Source: Streptomyces sp. TRM70350
GTDB taxonomy: Bacteria > Actinomycetota > Actinomycetes > Streptomycetales > Streptomycetaceae
NCBI RefSeq assembly: GCF_019219825.1
Contig: NZ_JAHUXH010000003.1
Span: forward strand, 248,001 to 312,000
DNA length: 64,000 nucleotides
Reading direction: 5' to 3'
Position 1 is the stretch's first letter. Each line of letters opens with the position of its first letter. The notes beneath the pieces are model-generated. The model searched no databases and was not told the DNA's origin. It worked only from the letters and a program-made list of their open reading frames with translations. This document shows, piece after piece, positions 1 through 9,711 of the stretch. A program made the position numbers and the translations under genes.

Positions 1-69
1 GCGGCGAAGGGCTTCATCGACATCTACAGCATGTCGTCGAAGATCGCCGCCAAGCGCGACCTCGCCTGA
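1..69 (+). CDS. argG: Argininosuccinate synthase, C-terminal end (partial)
   Basis: Only the last 22 codons are inside the window; the frame is open from base 1 and ends at TGA. The peptide ends in KGFIDIYSMSSKIAAKRDLA, which resembles the C-terminus of actinobacterial argininosuccinate synthases. The enzyme joins citrulline and aspartate using ATP, the penultimate step of arginine biosynthesis. argH, the next pathway enzyme, follows 98 bp downstream on the same strand, which supports the call. The fragment is too short to be certain on its own. Confidence 0.75.
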   Translation, partial: AAKGFIDIYSMSSKIAAKRDLA

Positions 70-103
70 GCCCGACGGCACCTCGCACGCACCAGCCTGA
101 CAG

Positions 104-135
104 CCGCCTCCTCGGCCCCCGGGCCGGGGAGGCGG
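104..135 (+). terminator. Strong hairpin between argG and argH
   Basis: Arms 104-117 and 122-135 pair over 14 bp (one G-U) with a 4-nt loop. There is no U-tract. It may terminate or attenuate transcription between argG and argH, or only protect the argG mRNA end. Confidence 0.55.
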
Positions 136-155
136 TCGCACATCGACAGCCTTGA

Positions 156-1670
<1,515 letters not shown>

Positions 1671-1749
1671 GGCGCCGCCCCTTCACCGAAGGTCATCACG
1701 GGTTACGTTGGTCGCAAGCCGTACCGGAGCCGACCCGACGGAGCCCGCG

Positions 1750-2721
1750 ATGCCCTTCGCCCGCCTGGCCTCAGTAACGACCGCCACCTGCCACCTCGGC
1801 CTCGGCCTCGCCGCAGTCGGCCGCCCCGGCTACATCAACCTGGGCCGAGACCAGGACCTCGGAGAGGACCGCAGCGTCGAGACGCTGCGCACCCGCACCC
1901 ACGAGCTCCTGGACGCCGCCTACGCCCAGGGCGTGCGCTACTTCGACGTCGCCCGCTCCTACGGCCGCTCCGAGGAGTTCCTCGCCGACTGGCTGAACGC
2001 CCACCCGGAGATCGACGACATCGTCGTCGGCAGCAAGTGGGGCTACACCTACACCGCCGACTGGTCCACCGACGCGGAGCGGCACGAGGTCAAGGACCAC
2101 AGCCTGGCCACCTTCGAGCGGCAGCGCGCCGAGAGCACCGAGCTGCTCGGCGACCGGCTCGACCTCTACCAGATCCACTCGGTGACCCCGGACAGCCCCG
2201 CCCTCACCGACAAGGACCTGCACGCCAGGCTCGCCGAGGCCGCCGCCCAGGGCCTGACCATCGGCTTCTCCACCACCGGCCCCGCGCAGGCCGACGCCGT
2301 CCGCGCCGCGCTGGAGGTGACGGTCGACGGCGAACGCCTCTTCCGTACCGTCCAGTCCACCTACAACGCCCTGGAGACCTCGGCCGCCCCCGCCCTCGCC
2401 GAGGCCCACGACGCCGGGCTCACGGTGATCGTCAAGGAGGGCATGGCCAACGGGCGGCTCGCCGAGCCCCATGCGCCGGACGCGCTGAAGGCCGTGGCGG
2501 CGGAGACGTCACTCGGCTGCGACGCCATCGCCCTCGCCCTGATCCTGCGCCAGCCCTGGGCCGGTGTGGTCCTCTCCGGCGCCGCGACCACCGTGCAGCT
2601 CGCCTCGAACCTGCACGCCGCCGTCGTGGACCTCGACGAGAACCAGCTGGCGCGGCTCGCCACGCTCGTCGAGGAGCCGGGGGCTTACTGGGAGCGGCGC
2701 GGGCAGCTGCCCTGGCACTGA
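1750..2721 (+). CDS. Aldo/keto reductase
   Basis: A 323-residue protein of the aldo/keto reductase family, an NAD(P)H-dependent carbonyl reductase with a TIM barrel; substrate unknown. The tetrad residues are visible: Asp66 (FDVARSYG), Tyr71, Lys97 (VVGSKWGY) and a His in DLYQIHS. ATG 1750 is chosen because homology begins there and GGAG lies just upstream; an in-frame TTG at 1708 would add 14 unlikely residues. It is a separate unit after argH and ends 79 bp before the tetR start, ahead of the operator repeats. Confidence 0.88.
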   Translation: MPFARLASVTTATCHLGLGLAAVGRPGYINLGRDQDLGEDRSVETLRTRTHELLDAAYAQGVRYFDVARSYGRSEEFLADWLNAHPEIDDIVVGSKWGYTYTADWSTDAERHEVKDHSLATFERQRAESTELLGDRLDLYQIHSVTPDSPALTDKDLHARLAEAAAQGLTIGFSTTGPAQADAVRAALEVTVDGERLFRTVQSTYNALETSAAPALAEAHDAGLTVIVKEGMANGRLAEPHAPDALKAVAAETSLGCDAIALALILRQPWAGVVLSGAATTVQLASNLHAAVVDLDENQLARLATLVEEPGAYWERRGQLPWH

Positions 2722-2743
2722 GGATGCGCAAGCACCGACGTTG

Positions 2744-2801
2744 TGAGACACGCATGCCCGGCATGAGACAAATCTGTCTCATGCGGGCTATGGTTGTCTC
2801 A
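2744..2801. promoter_or_regulatory. Nested TGAGACA operator upstream of tetR
   Basis: Four copies of the 7-mer TGAGACA: direct at 2744 and 2764, inverted (TGTCTCA) at 2775 and 2795. The inner pair forms a 9-4-9 palindrome (2762-2783), and the outer pair is spaced exactly 20 bp out on each side. The last half-site overlaps the tetR ATG. It is probably the autoregulatory operator of the TetR protein, acting on the tetR-MFS pair. Confidence 0.75.
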
Positions 2802-3352
2802 TGACCGTCGACCGAGAGCACGTACTGCGCAGCGCCGCAGCCCTGCTGACCCGTAAATCCACCGCGACCATGGACGAGGTCGCCAAGGCCGCCGGGATCA
2901 GCCGGGCCACGCTGCACCGCCACTTCGCCGGGCGCGACGCGCTGGTCCGGGCGCTGGAGGCGCTCGGCCTCGCGGAGTGCGAGGCCGCGCTGGACACCGC
3001 CCGGCTGGACGAGGGCAGCGCGAGCGACGCCGTACGGCGACTGGTGCGGGAGATCGAGCCCGCGGCCGGACTCCTCTCCTTCCTCTACACCGAGAACCAG
3101 CTGTTCGAGGGCGAGGAGCAGAACGCGGGGTGGGCCCGGCTCGACGCCCGGGTCTCGGCACTGTTCCGGCGCGGCCAGGACAGCGGCGAGTTCCGCATCG
3201 ACCTGACCCCCGCCTGGCTCACCGAGGCCCTCTACGGCCTGATCGCCGCCGGGGCCTGGTCGGTGCATGACGGCAAGGTCGCCGCGAACGACTTCCAGAA
3301 CATGATCGTCGAGCTGCTGCTCGGCGGTGCGACACGGAGAGAGGAATCATGA
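2801..3352 (+). CDS. TetR-family transcriptional regulator
   Basis: A 183-residue regulator. Residues 1-50 form the TetR helix-turn-helix (MDEVAKAAGISRATLHRHF); the rest is a helical ligand-binding and dimer domain. It starts at ATG 2801, directly after the palindromic operator, with no obvious ribosome site, so the transcript may be leaderless or nearly so. Its stop overlaps the ATG of the MFS gene (ATGA). The arrangement suggests it represses itself and the pump until a toxic ligand binds. Confidence 0.92.
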   Translation: MTVDREHVLRSAAALLTRKSTATMDEVAKAAGISRATLHRHFAGRDALVRALEALGLAECEAALDTARLDEGSASDAVRRLVREIEPAAGLLSFLYTENQLFEGEEQNAGWARLDARVSALFRRGQDSGEFRIDLTPAWLTEALYGLIAAGAWSVHDGKVAANDFQNMIVELLLGGATRREES

Positions 3353-4881
3353 CCAGCACCCTGCAGTCGGCCAGCGCGAACGAGGCGGTGAAGCGCCCCG
3401 GCCGCTGGCTGGCGCTGTCCGTGCTCGTGCTCGCCGTGCTGCTGGTGGCCGTCGACGCCACCGTGCTCGGCCTCGCGACCCCGTACATCAGCGAAGACCT
3501 CAATCCGTCCGGCACCCAGCTGCTGTGGATCGGTGACGTCTACTCCTTCGTCATCGCCGGTCTGCTCGTCTCCATGGGCAGCCTCGGCGACCGCATCGGC
3601 CGCAAGCGCATCCTGCTGGTCGGCGCCACGGCGTTCGGCGCGGTCTCCGTGCTCAACGCCTACGCGACCACGCCGGAGCTGCTGATCGTGGCCCGGGCGC
3701 TGCTCGGTGTGGCGGGCGCGACCCTGATGCCGGCCACGCTCGCCCTGATCCGCAACCTCTTCCACGACCCGCGCGAGCGCAGCCTCGCCATCGGCATCTG
3801 GGGCGCCACCGCGTCCGCCGGTACGGCGGTCGGTCCGATCGCCGGTGGTTTCCTGCTGGAGCACTTCTGGTGGGGCTCCGTCTTCCTGATCAACCTGCCC
3901 GTGATGGCGGTCCTCGTCCTCGTCGGAATCAAGCTGCTCCCCGAGTCGAAGAACGCCCGCCCCGGCCCCTGGGACCTGCTCAGCGTCCTGCTGTCGCTGA
4001 TCGGCATGATCGGTGCGGTGTACGCGATCAAGGAAGCCGCCTCCCACGGGTTCGGCTGGGGGACGCTCGCCGCGGGCCTGCTGGGTGCCGCCGCCCTCTA
4101 CGGCTTCGTACGGCGTCAGCTCACCCTCCCGGCCCCGCTGCTGGACATGCGCCTGTTCCGCAACCGCGGCTTCAGCGGGGCGGTGCTCGCCGACCTGCTG
4201 ACCATCCTCGGCCTGTCCGGCCTGGTCTTCTTCCTGTCGCAGTTCCTGCAACTGGTCCAGGGCAGACGCCCGTTCGAGGCGGGTCTGGCCGAACTGCCCG
4301 CCGCGCTCGGTGCGGTGGCGGCCGGTCTGGTCGCCGGGCGGGCGGCCCGCCGGTTCTCGGTGCGGGCCGTGGTGGCGGGCGGACTCGCCGCCGTCGGCCT
4401 GGCGCTGGGCGCGCTGACCCTGCTCGGCCAGAACACCGGGTATCCGCTGCTCGGGGCCGCGCTGCTGGTCGTCGGTGTCGGTGCCGGGTTCTCGTTCACG
4501 GTGACCGCCGACGTGATCCTCGCGTCCGTGCCCAAGGAGCAGGCGGGCGCCGCGTCGGCCGTGTCCGAGACGGCGTACGAACTCGGCGCCGCCCTCGGAA
4601 TCGCCCTGCTCGGCTCGATCGTGACCGGCGTCTACCGGGGCTTCGCCGCACCGGCGGGCACCCCGGAGGCCGCGCACGAGTCGCTGGGCGGAGCCGTCGA
4701 GGTCGCCGCGGGCCTGCCCGCCCACACGTCCGGTGCGCTGCTGGACGCGGCCCGCCAGTCCTTCGTCGACGGCCTGACGCTCGCGTCGGGCGTGGGCGCC
4801 GTGGTGCTGCTCGCGGCCGCGGTGGCCGCGTGGTTCCTGCTACGGGGACAGAAGCTGGAAGGCGCGGTCGAGCACCCGTAG
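3349..4881 (+). CDS. MFS drug efflux transporter (DHA2/EmrB-QacA type)
   Basis: A 510-residue membrane protein with about 14 predicted transmembrane segments. Motif A (GSLGDRIGRKR) lies in the loop after TM2, and a motif C-like stretch (GTAVGPIAGG) is in TM5; both mark drug:proton antiporters. It is expected to export a hydrophobic compound using the proton gradient; the substrate is not deducible. It is translationally coupled to tetR by a 4-base overlap and so is likely controlled by the operator at 2744-2801. Confidence 0.92.
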   Translation: MTSTLQSASANEAVKRPGRWLALSVLVLAVLLVAVDATVLGLATPYISEDLNPSGTQLLWIGDVYSFVIAGLLVSMGSLGDRIGRKRILLVGATAFGAVSVLNAYATTPELLIVARALLGVAGATLMPATLALIRNLFHDPRERSLAIGIWGATASAGTAVGPIAGGFLLEHFWWGSVFLINLPVMAVLVLVGIKLLPESKNARPGPWDLLSVLLSLIGMIGAVYAIKEAASHGFGWGTLAAGLLGAAALYGFVRRQLTLPAPLLDMRLFRNRGFSGAVLADLLTILGLSGLVFFLSQFLQLVQGRRPFEAGLAELPAALGAVAAGLVAGRAARRFSVRAVVAGGLAAVGLALGALTLLGQNTGYPLLGAALLVVGVGAGFSFTVTADVILASVPKEQAGAASAVSETAYELGAALGIALLGSIVTGVYRGFAAPAGTPEAAHESLGGAVEVAAGLPAHTSGALLDAARQSFVDGLTLASGVGAVVLLAAAVAAWFLLRGQKLEGAVEHP

Positions 4882-4885
4882 CCGT

Positions 4886-4963
4886 ACCGCCTTCAGGAAC
4901 CGCCTCCAAGTACCGCCTTCAAGAACGCCTTCGAGAAACGCCTTTAGGTTCGTCTTCGGCTTC
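4886..4963. repeat. 13-nt tandem repeat array (6 units)
   Basis: Six head-to-tail units of exactly 13 nt start at 4886, 4899, 4912, 4925, 4938 and 4951. The first is ACCGCCTTCAGGA, and the later ones diverge progressively. The array starts five bases after the MFS stop and ends before the VWA pseudogene. A period of 13 is not compatible with coding. Confidence 0.8.
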
Positions 4964-5022
4964 ACCTGATGGTCTTGGTTCCGTACCCGATGTCGTTCCC
5001 ACGGCTGAAGGAGCCACCGACC

Positions 5023-5882
5023 ATGACACGTCGTACGAAGAAAGCGATCGTCACCGTCTCCGTCCCGGCCACAGCGGGCCTCGCCGACGACGGTGACAGG
5101 GCGCCGCGCGAGCAGATCGCGTTCGTCGTCGAGGAGGGCGGCGCGGCGGACCGGGAGGACTGCCCCTGGAAGGACGGCAGCACCACCGCCCCCTCGACCG
5201 CCCCCGCGTCGCGCCCGGCGTTCCCGAGCACACCCTCGCCGACGCGCTGCACGCCCTGCGCCCGCCCAGCAGGCCGCGCTGGCGTTCGTGGACCGGCTGC
5301 CGGAGCGGTTCAACGCGGGACTCGTGCCGTTCAGCGGCTCCGCCACGGTCGCGGTGCCGCCGACCACCCGATCGCGAGGTGCTGCGCTCGGCGATCCAGC
5401 GGCTGACCACCGGTGCGGGCACGGCGATCGGCGACGCCGTCGTCGCCGCCCGGGACGCGGTCCGTGCCCTCGACGAACGGGCCGGGACGGAGCCACCGCC
5501 CGCCCACATCGTGCTCCTGTCCGACGGCTCCAACACCACGGGCCGCTCGTGGAGTCGGCGGCCCGGGAGGCGGCGGCCGACCGCATCCCGCTGTCGACCA
5601 TCGCCTACGGCACGGAAGGCGGCACGATCACCCTCCCGTCCGGCGAAGCGTGCCGGTCCCCGTGACGGCCCCGCCCTGGAACGGCTCGCCTCGACGACCG
5701 GCGGCGCCTTCCACGAGACGGCGACCGGGGAGGAGCTCCAGGCGGTCTACGAGGACATCGGCAGCTCCGTCGGCCATCGCACCGAGGAACGGGAGATCTG
5801 GCAGTGGCTCGTGGCGGCGGGGCTGCTCACGGCGCTGCTCGCCGCAGCCACGTCCTTGCTGTGGTTCTCCCGGATTCCGTGA
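5023..5882 (+). pseudogene. Decayed VWA-domain membrane protein
   Basis: The pieces of one protein lie in alternating frames: AQQAALAFVDRLPERFNAGL (about 5262-5370), LRSAIQRLTTGAGTAIGDAV (5379 onward), VESAAREAAADRIPLSTIAY (about 5550-5640), then LERLASTTGGAFHETATGEE and a C-terminal membrane segment ending at 5882. Together they read as a von Willebrand factor A protein with VLLSDGSNTTGRS and a terminal TM anchor. At least three frameshifts are needed, near 5370, 5545 and 5650. The N-terminal part, with the expected MIDAS DxSxS, is unrecognisable. Several independent indels argue for true decay rather than one sequencing error. Confidence 0.8.
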
Positions 5883-5906
5883 CCACCGACCCAAGGAGGC
5901 AGGACC

Positions 5907-6243
5907 GTGACCGATCCCAGCTCCCGCCCCGGCCTCGGTGCCCCGCGCGGGCCCGCGTTCCTGGCCGGGAGGGCACCCTCGTTCCCCGGCCCGCCCGCCT
6001 CACCGGCAACGGCGCCCGCCGTCCCGCCACCGGCCCCGCCTCCCGGCCGCACCCCCCGCCTCTTCGCCGCGACCCTCTTCGCCGCCGTCCTGGCAGCGGT
6101 GCCGCCGGGTACGCGGCCGGGGCCCTCGGTGACTCCGAACCGCCCTCCGCTCCGGCGGCCGCGCGGTCGCCGGGGGACCTCCAAGCCGTTGCCGCGCGGT
6201 CCTGCGACGTTCGTGCTCTGGTTCCCCGCACCCGGCGCCGGCC
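5907..6243 (+). pseudogene. Remnant of a Pro-rich single-pass membrane protein
   Basis: Begins at GTG 5907, 24 bp after the VWA remnant, with AGGAGG-like spacing. It encodes a Pro/Ala-rich N-terminus and the start of a hydrophobic helix (RLFAATLFAAVLAA). The frame is then lost near 6105; a neighbouring frame continues AGYAAGALGDSEPPSAPAAA. No catalytic or extracellular domain survives before the convergent acyltransferase gene. The layout (cytoplasmic Pro-rich tail plus one TM) occurs in membrane-anchored proteases, but nothing here proves that. Decay parallels the gene before it. Confidence 0.5.
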
Positions 6244-6293
6244 ACGGCAACGGGGGCCTCCGCAGGACGCGCACCTCCAGAGCACCTCGGGAG

Positions 6294-6968
6294 CTACGCC
6301 GCCTCTTTGGCCTTTGTAGCGTACATGTCCACGTACTCCTGCCCGGACAGCCGCATGACCTCCGTCATCACGGAGTCCGTCACGGCCCGCAGCACATACC
6401 GGTCCCGGTCCATCCCGTCGTACCGGGAGAACTCCATCGCCTCACCGAAGCGGACCGTCACCCGGCACGGCCGGGGGAAGCCCGCACCGCCCGGCTGGAT
6501 CCGGTCCGTGCCGATCATGGCGAACGGGACGACGGGCGCGCCCGTCATCAGGGTGAGCCGGGCGATGCCGGTGCGCCCCCGGTACAGGCGGCCGTCGGGG
6601 GAGCGGGTGCCCTCGGGGTAGATGCCGAAGACCTTGCCCTCCTCCAGGATCCGGCGGCCGGTCATCAGCGCCGCGACCCCGCCCTTGCCGCCGTCGCGGT
6701 CGACCGGGATCATGCCGACGCCGGTGAAGAACCACGCCATGAGCCGGCCCTTGAGGCCCTTGCCGGTGACGTACTCGTCCTTGCCGATGAAGAACACCTG
6801 ACGGTCGCAGACCAGCGGCAGGATCATCGAGTCGATGAACGTGAGGTGGTTGCCGGCCAGGATCACCGGGCCGTCGCCCGGAATATGCTCCACACCCTCC
6901 ACCCGGGGGCGGAACATCAGGCGCATGATCGGTCCGAGCACTGCCTTGATGAGCGCGAAGCGGGACAA
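6294..6968 (-). CDS. PlsC-type 1-acylglycerol-3-phosphate acyltransferase
   Basis: A 224-residue acyltransferase of the LPLAT family that moves an acyl chain from acyl carrier or acyl-CoA to a lysophospholipid at the inner membrane face. The catalytic HX4D motif is in NHLTFIDS (His41, Asp46), and the glycerol-phosphate binding motif is PEGTRS (about 118-123). TTG 6968 is preferred, with GGAGG five bases upstream; the frame stays open to 7064 but the extra residues do not look conserved. It is divergent from glpQ and convergent with the decayed pair. Confidence 0.88.
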   Translation of the reverse strand: MSRFALIKAVLGPIMRLMFRPRVEGVEHIPGDGPVILAGNHLTFIDSMILPLVCDRQVFFIGKDEYVTGKGLKGRLMAWFFTGVGMIPVDRDGGKGGVAALMTGRRILEEGKVFGIYPEGTRSPDGRLYRGRTGIARLTLMTGAPVVPFAMIGTDRIQPGGAGFPRPCRVTVRFGEAMEFSRYDGMDRDRYVLRAVTDSVMTEVMRLSGQEYVDMYATKAKEAA

Positions 6969-7078
6969 CGGGCCCTCCGGTATCAACGGATTCGGTACGA
7001 GTCTGTTCAGTCTTATGAGTCTGTGCAGGTGAGGACGATACTCGCGGCCCCCGGGCAAACGCACATCGGGGACATCGG

Positions 7079-7121
7079 GTTCACCGAGGTCTTACGCACT
7101 GTTGACGTACGTTCACCTGCG
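7079..7121 (+). promoter_or_regulatory. Candidate PHO box upstream of glpQ
   Basis: Heptamers GTTCACC (7079), TCTTACG (7090), GTTGACG (7101) and GTTCACC (7111) lie in direct orientation, three of them phased at 11 nt and the last at 10 nt. PhoP boxes in Streptomyces are 11-nt direct repeats starting GTTCACC, and glycerophosphodiesterase genes are known PhoP targets. The rest of the 377-base gap (6969-7345) holds no gene I can support. Confidence 0.55.
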
Positions 7122-7345
7122 GTGGCATGCCGCAGCCTACGCGTAACCCGGCGGCGACGATGTGACCGACATCGCGCGGAGGCGGTACCGACCGGCTACC
7201 CCACGGCGCGTCACACCCACTCGGCATACGGTCCTCATACGACATCCATCGTCAGCCACGCGTTCGAAATGACGCCTCCCGGCTGACACATCGACACCCC
7301 TACGATCTGCCAGCACCGACGACATGCACGGCAGGGAGGCCGCTG

Positions 7346-8518
7346 ATGGGAACGCAGAAGTCGAACGAGCAGCCGCAGGAACAGGCGCACACCGGGCGGC
7401 GGGCGCTCCTCGGTGCTGCCGTGCTCGGCGCGGGCGGAGCCGTCCTCGGTCTGTCCGGCACGGCGAGAGCCGATGCGCGTCATGGAGGCCGCGGAATGAA
7501 GAGCCTGCCCGTGCCGACGATCGTCGCCCACCGCGGCGCCAGCGGCTACCGTCCCGAGCACACCCTCGGCTCGTACCAGCTGGCCCTCGACATGGGCGCC
7601 GACGTCGTCGAGGCCGGCGACCTGGTGCCCACCAAGGACGGTCACCTCGTCTGCCGGCACGAGCCCGAGATCGGCGGCACCACGGACGTCGCCGACCACC
7701 CCGAGTTCGCCGACCGCAGGACCACCAAGGTCCTGGACGGCGTCTCCACCACCGGCTGGTTCACCGAGGACTTCACCCTCGCCGAGCTGAAGACCCTGCG
7801 CGCCACCGAGCGCATCCCGGCCAACCGCCCGCACAACACCCTCTACAACGGCCGCTGGGACATCCCCACCTTCGAAGAGGTGCTCCGGTGGCAGGACGAG
7901 CAGACCCGCAAGCGCGGCAAGCAGGTCTGGATCTACCCCGAGCTCAAGCACCCCACCTACTTCCGGGGGCTCGGCCTCTCCATGGAGGAGCGGGTCGCCA
8001 AGCTGCTGCGCAAGTACCGCAAGGACCGCTGGAACTCGCCGGTCATCCTGCAGTCCTTCGAGCCGACCAGCATCCAGCGCCTGCACAAGCTGGTCGACAA
8101 CCCGCTCGTCGTCCTCCTGTCCGGCGCCGACACCCGCCCCTGGGACTTCGTCGAGAACGGTGACCCGCGCACCGTCGCCGACCTGATCAAGCCGGCCGGC
8201 CTGCGCGAGATCGCCTCCTACGCCCAGGGCATCGGCCCCACCCTCGACCTGATCATCCCGAGGGACCGCGCGGGCAACCTCACCCGGCCGACCACCCTCG
8301 TCGCCGACGCCCACAAGGTCGGCCTCAAGCTGCACCCCTGGACGCTGCGCAACGAGAACCCGTTCCTGCCCGCGGACTTCCGCGAGGGCACCGGCGAGGA
8401 CGCCTACGGCGATGTGTTCGGGGCCTACCAGGCGTACTTCGCGACCGGCATCGACGGCATCTTCACCGACCAGCCGGACACCGGCCTGCTGGCCCGCGAG
8501 GACTTCGTCAACGACTGA
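7346..8518 (+). CDS. glpQ: Tat-exported glycerophosphodiester phosphodiesterase
   Basis: A 390-residue secreted enzyme that hydrolyses deacylated phospholipids (glycerophosphodiesters) to glycerol-3-phosphate and an alcohol, scavenging phosphate. The N-terminus has a Tat signal (HTGRRALLGAAVLGAGG, cleavage near residue 42). The GDPD domain has HRGASGYRPEHT (His62, Arg63) and a second His at 105 (CRHEPE). The metal-binding pair is unusual: the family has E-x-D, here Glu89-Ala-Gly-Asp92, one residue longer. It starts at ATG 7346 after GGGAGG. PHO-box-like repeats upstream suggest phosphate control. Confidence 0.92.
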   Translation: MGTQKSNEQPQEQAHTGRRALLGAAVLGAGGAVLGLSGTARADARHGGRGMKSLPVPTIVAHRGASGYRPEHTLGSYQLALDMGADVVEAGDLVPTKDGHLVCRHEPEIGGTTDVADHPEFADRRTTKVLDGVSTTGWFTEDFTLAELKTLRATERIPANRPHNTLYNGRWDIPTFEEVLRWQDEQTRKRGKQVWIYPELKHPTYFRGLGLSMEERVAKLLRKYRKDRWNSPVILQSFEPTSIQRLHKLVDNPLVVLLSGADTRPWDFVENGDPRTVADLIKPAGLREIASYAQGIGPTLDLIIPRDRAGNLTRPTTLVADAHKVGLKLHPWTLRNENPFLPADFREGTGEDAYGDVFGAYQAYFATGIDGIFTDQPDTGLLAREDFVND

Positions 8519-8546
8519 GCCGTCCCACCCCGGTCGGGGTGACAAC

Positions 8547-8580
8547 CGGCCGCCCGGGCAACCCACCGCCCGGGCGGCCG
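8547..8580 (+). terminator. Terminator after glpQ
   Basis: Perfect 13-bp stem (8547-8559 with 8568-8580) and 8-nt loop. No U-run, as is common in Streptomyces. Confidence 0.75.
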
Positions 8581-8593
8581 CGTCGTGCCGCAT

Positions 8594-9100
8594 ATGACGC
8601 ACGACCTGCTCGTCTCACTGCGCCCCCTGCTCGCCGCCGAGGCCTCCGCCGAGGCGCACGCCGCCGGCACCGAGCCCGGCGACCTGGAACAGGCGGTCTG
8701 GCTCCGCCTCCTGGAACTCCTCGACGCCGGCGGCCCGCCCCCCGACCCCGAGCGCTGGCTGCGCCGCGCCGTCCGCTTCGAGGCCCGCCGCTCCCGACGT
8801 ACGACCCGGCGCGAACGGCCGTACGAGACCGAACCCGCCGACGAGGCCGCGCACACCCCCGAACAGCTCGCCCTCACCGCGGCCCGTGCCCGGGCCCTGC
8901 GCGCGGCGGTGCGCCGGCTGCCCGGCCGCTGCCCCGCCCTCCTGGAAGCCCTGATGTCCCCCAAGGACCTCACATACCGGGAGATCGCGGGGGAGTTGGG
9001 TATCTCACAGGGGAGCCTCGGGCCGGAACGTTCCAGATGTCTGGGATGTCTGCGGCGACTGCTCGCCTCGGAGGTTGCGGCTCGCGGAGCACGGGGATAG
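8594..9100 (+). CDS. Sigma-70 region 4-like DNA-binding protein
   Basis: A 168-residue protein with a C-terminal helix-turn-helix like sigma factor region 4 (LTYREIAGELGISQGSLGPE) and the segment LPGRCPALLEALM before it. It lacks a convincing core-binding and -10 recognition region 2 (the N-terminal third is Ala/Glu-rich), so it may be a divergent ECF sigma factor or a sigma-like regulator. ATG 8594 is used; an in-frame GTG lies at 8585, and neither has a clear ribosome site. Stands alone between glpQ and the GNAT gene. Confidence 0.75.
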   Translation: MTHDLLVSLRPLLAAEASAEAHAAGTEPGDLEQAVWLRLLELLDAGGPPPDPERWLRRAVRFEARRSRRTTRRERPYETEPADEAAHTPEQLALTAARARALRAAVRRLPGRCPALLEALMSPKDLTYREIAGELGISQGSLGPERSRCLGCLRRLLASEVAARGARG

Positions 9101-9143
9101 GAGTGAGGGACAACGGCAACAGGTGAGCGGGAGGCGTGCACAC

Positions 9144-9641
9144 ATGGGCATGAGCGTGACCATCTCCGAGGCGACCGACCAGGACGTCGAGCAGATCTTC
9201 AAGCTGCAGTACCTGTGCTTCCAGAGCGAGGCGGCGCTGTACGGCAACTACCGCATCGACCCGCTCGTCCAGCCCCTCGACTCGGTCCGCCGGGAAGTCG
9301 CCGAGGACTGCGTCTTCGTGGCCCGGCTCGGCGACGAGGTGGTCGGCTCGGTGCGCGGCGCGATCACCGAGGACGGCGCGGCCTCCATCAGCCGCCTCTG
9401 CGTCCACCCCCGCCTCCAGGGCCACGGCATCGGCGCCCGCCTCCTCGGCGCGGCGGAGTCGGCCCTCGCGCAGCAGCGCGGCGCCAAGAAGTTCCGCCTC
9501 CACACGGGCCACCGCAGCGAGGGCAACCTCCGCCTGTACCGCAAGGTGGGTTACGAGACGGTGGGCACGTCAGAGGGCACGGACGGCGTCCCGATGGTCG
9601 TCCTCGAAAAGCAGGCGGGCCCCTACGCGACAACGGCCTGA
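9144..9641 (+). CDS. GNAT-family N-acetyltransferase
   Basis: A 165-residue acetyltransferase with the acetyl-CoA loop HPRLQGHGIGARLLG near residues 93-107 and a C-terminal YRKVGYETVG strand typical of GNAT folds. It moves an acetyl group from acetyl-CoA to an unknown amine. ATG 9144 has GGGAGG nine bases upstream. It follows the sigma-like gene by 43 bp and could be co-transcribed. Confidence 0.88.
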   Translation: MGMSVTISEATDQDVEQIFKLQYLCFQSEAALYGNYRIDPLVQPLDSVRREVAEDCVFVARLGDEVVGSVRGAITEDGAASISRLCVHPRLQGHGIGARLLGAAESALAQQRGAKKFRLHTGHRSEGNLRLYRKVGYETVGTSEGTDGVPMVVLEKQAGPYATTA

Positions 9642-9654
9642 GCTGCAACGCCGT

Positions 9655-9705
9655 CAGGGGCGCGGGGAACTGCGCGCCAAGCCGCAGACAACCCGCACCC
9701 GCCAA
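9655..9705 (+). repeat. Dispersed Streptomyces-type repeat, copy 2
   Basis: Identical 22-nt core to 1596-1617, then a diverged shared tail. Here the repeat sits in the convergent gap between the GNAT gene and the small membrane protein genes. Confidence 0.7.
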
Positions 9706-9711
9706 CGACGC

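Noticed and set aside
7137..7325. 62-codon minus-strand frame in the plsC-glpQ gap
   Set aside because: No motif and no ribosome site; it overlaps the region expected to hold the glpQ promoter.
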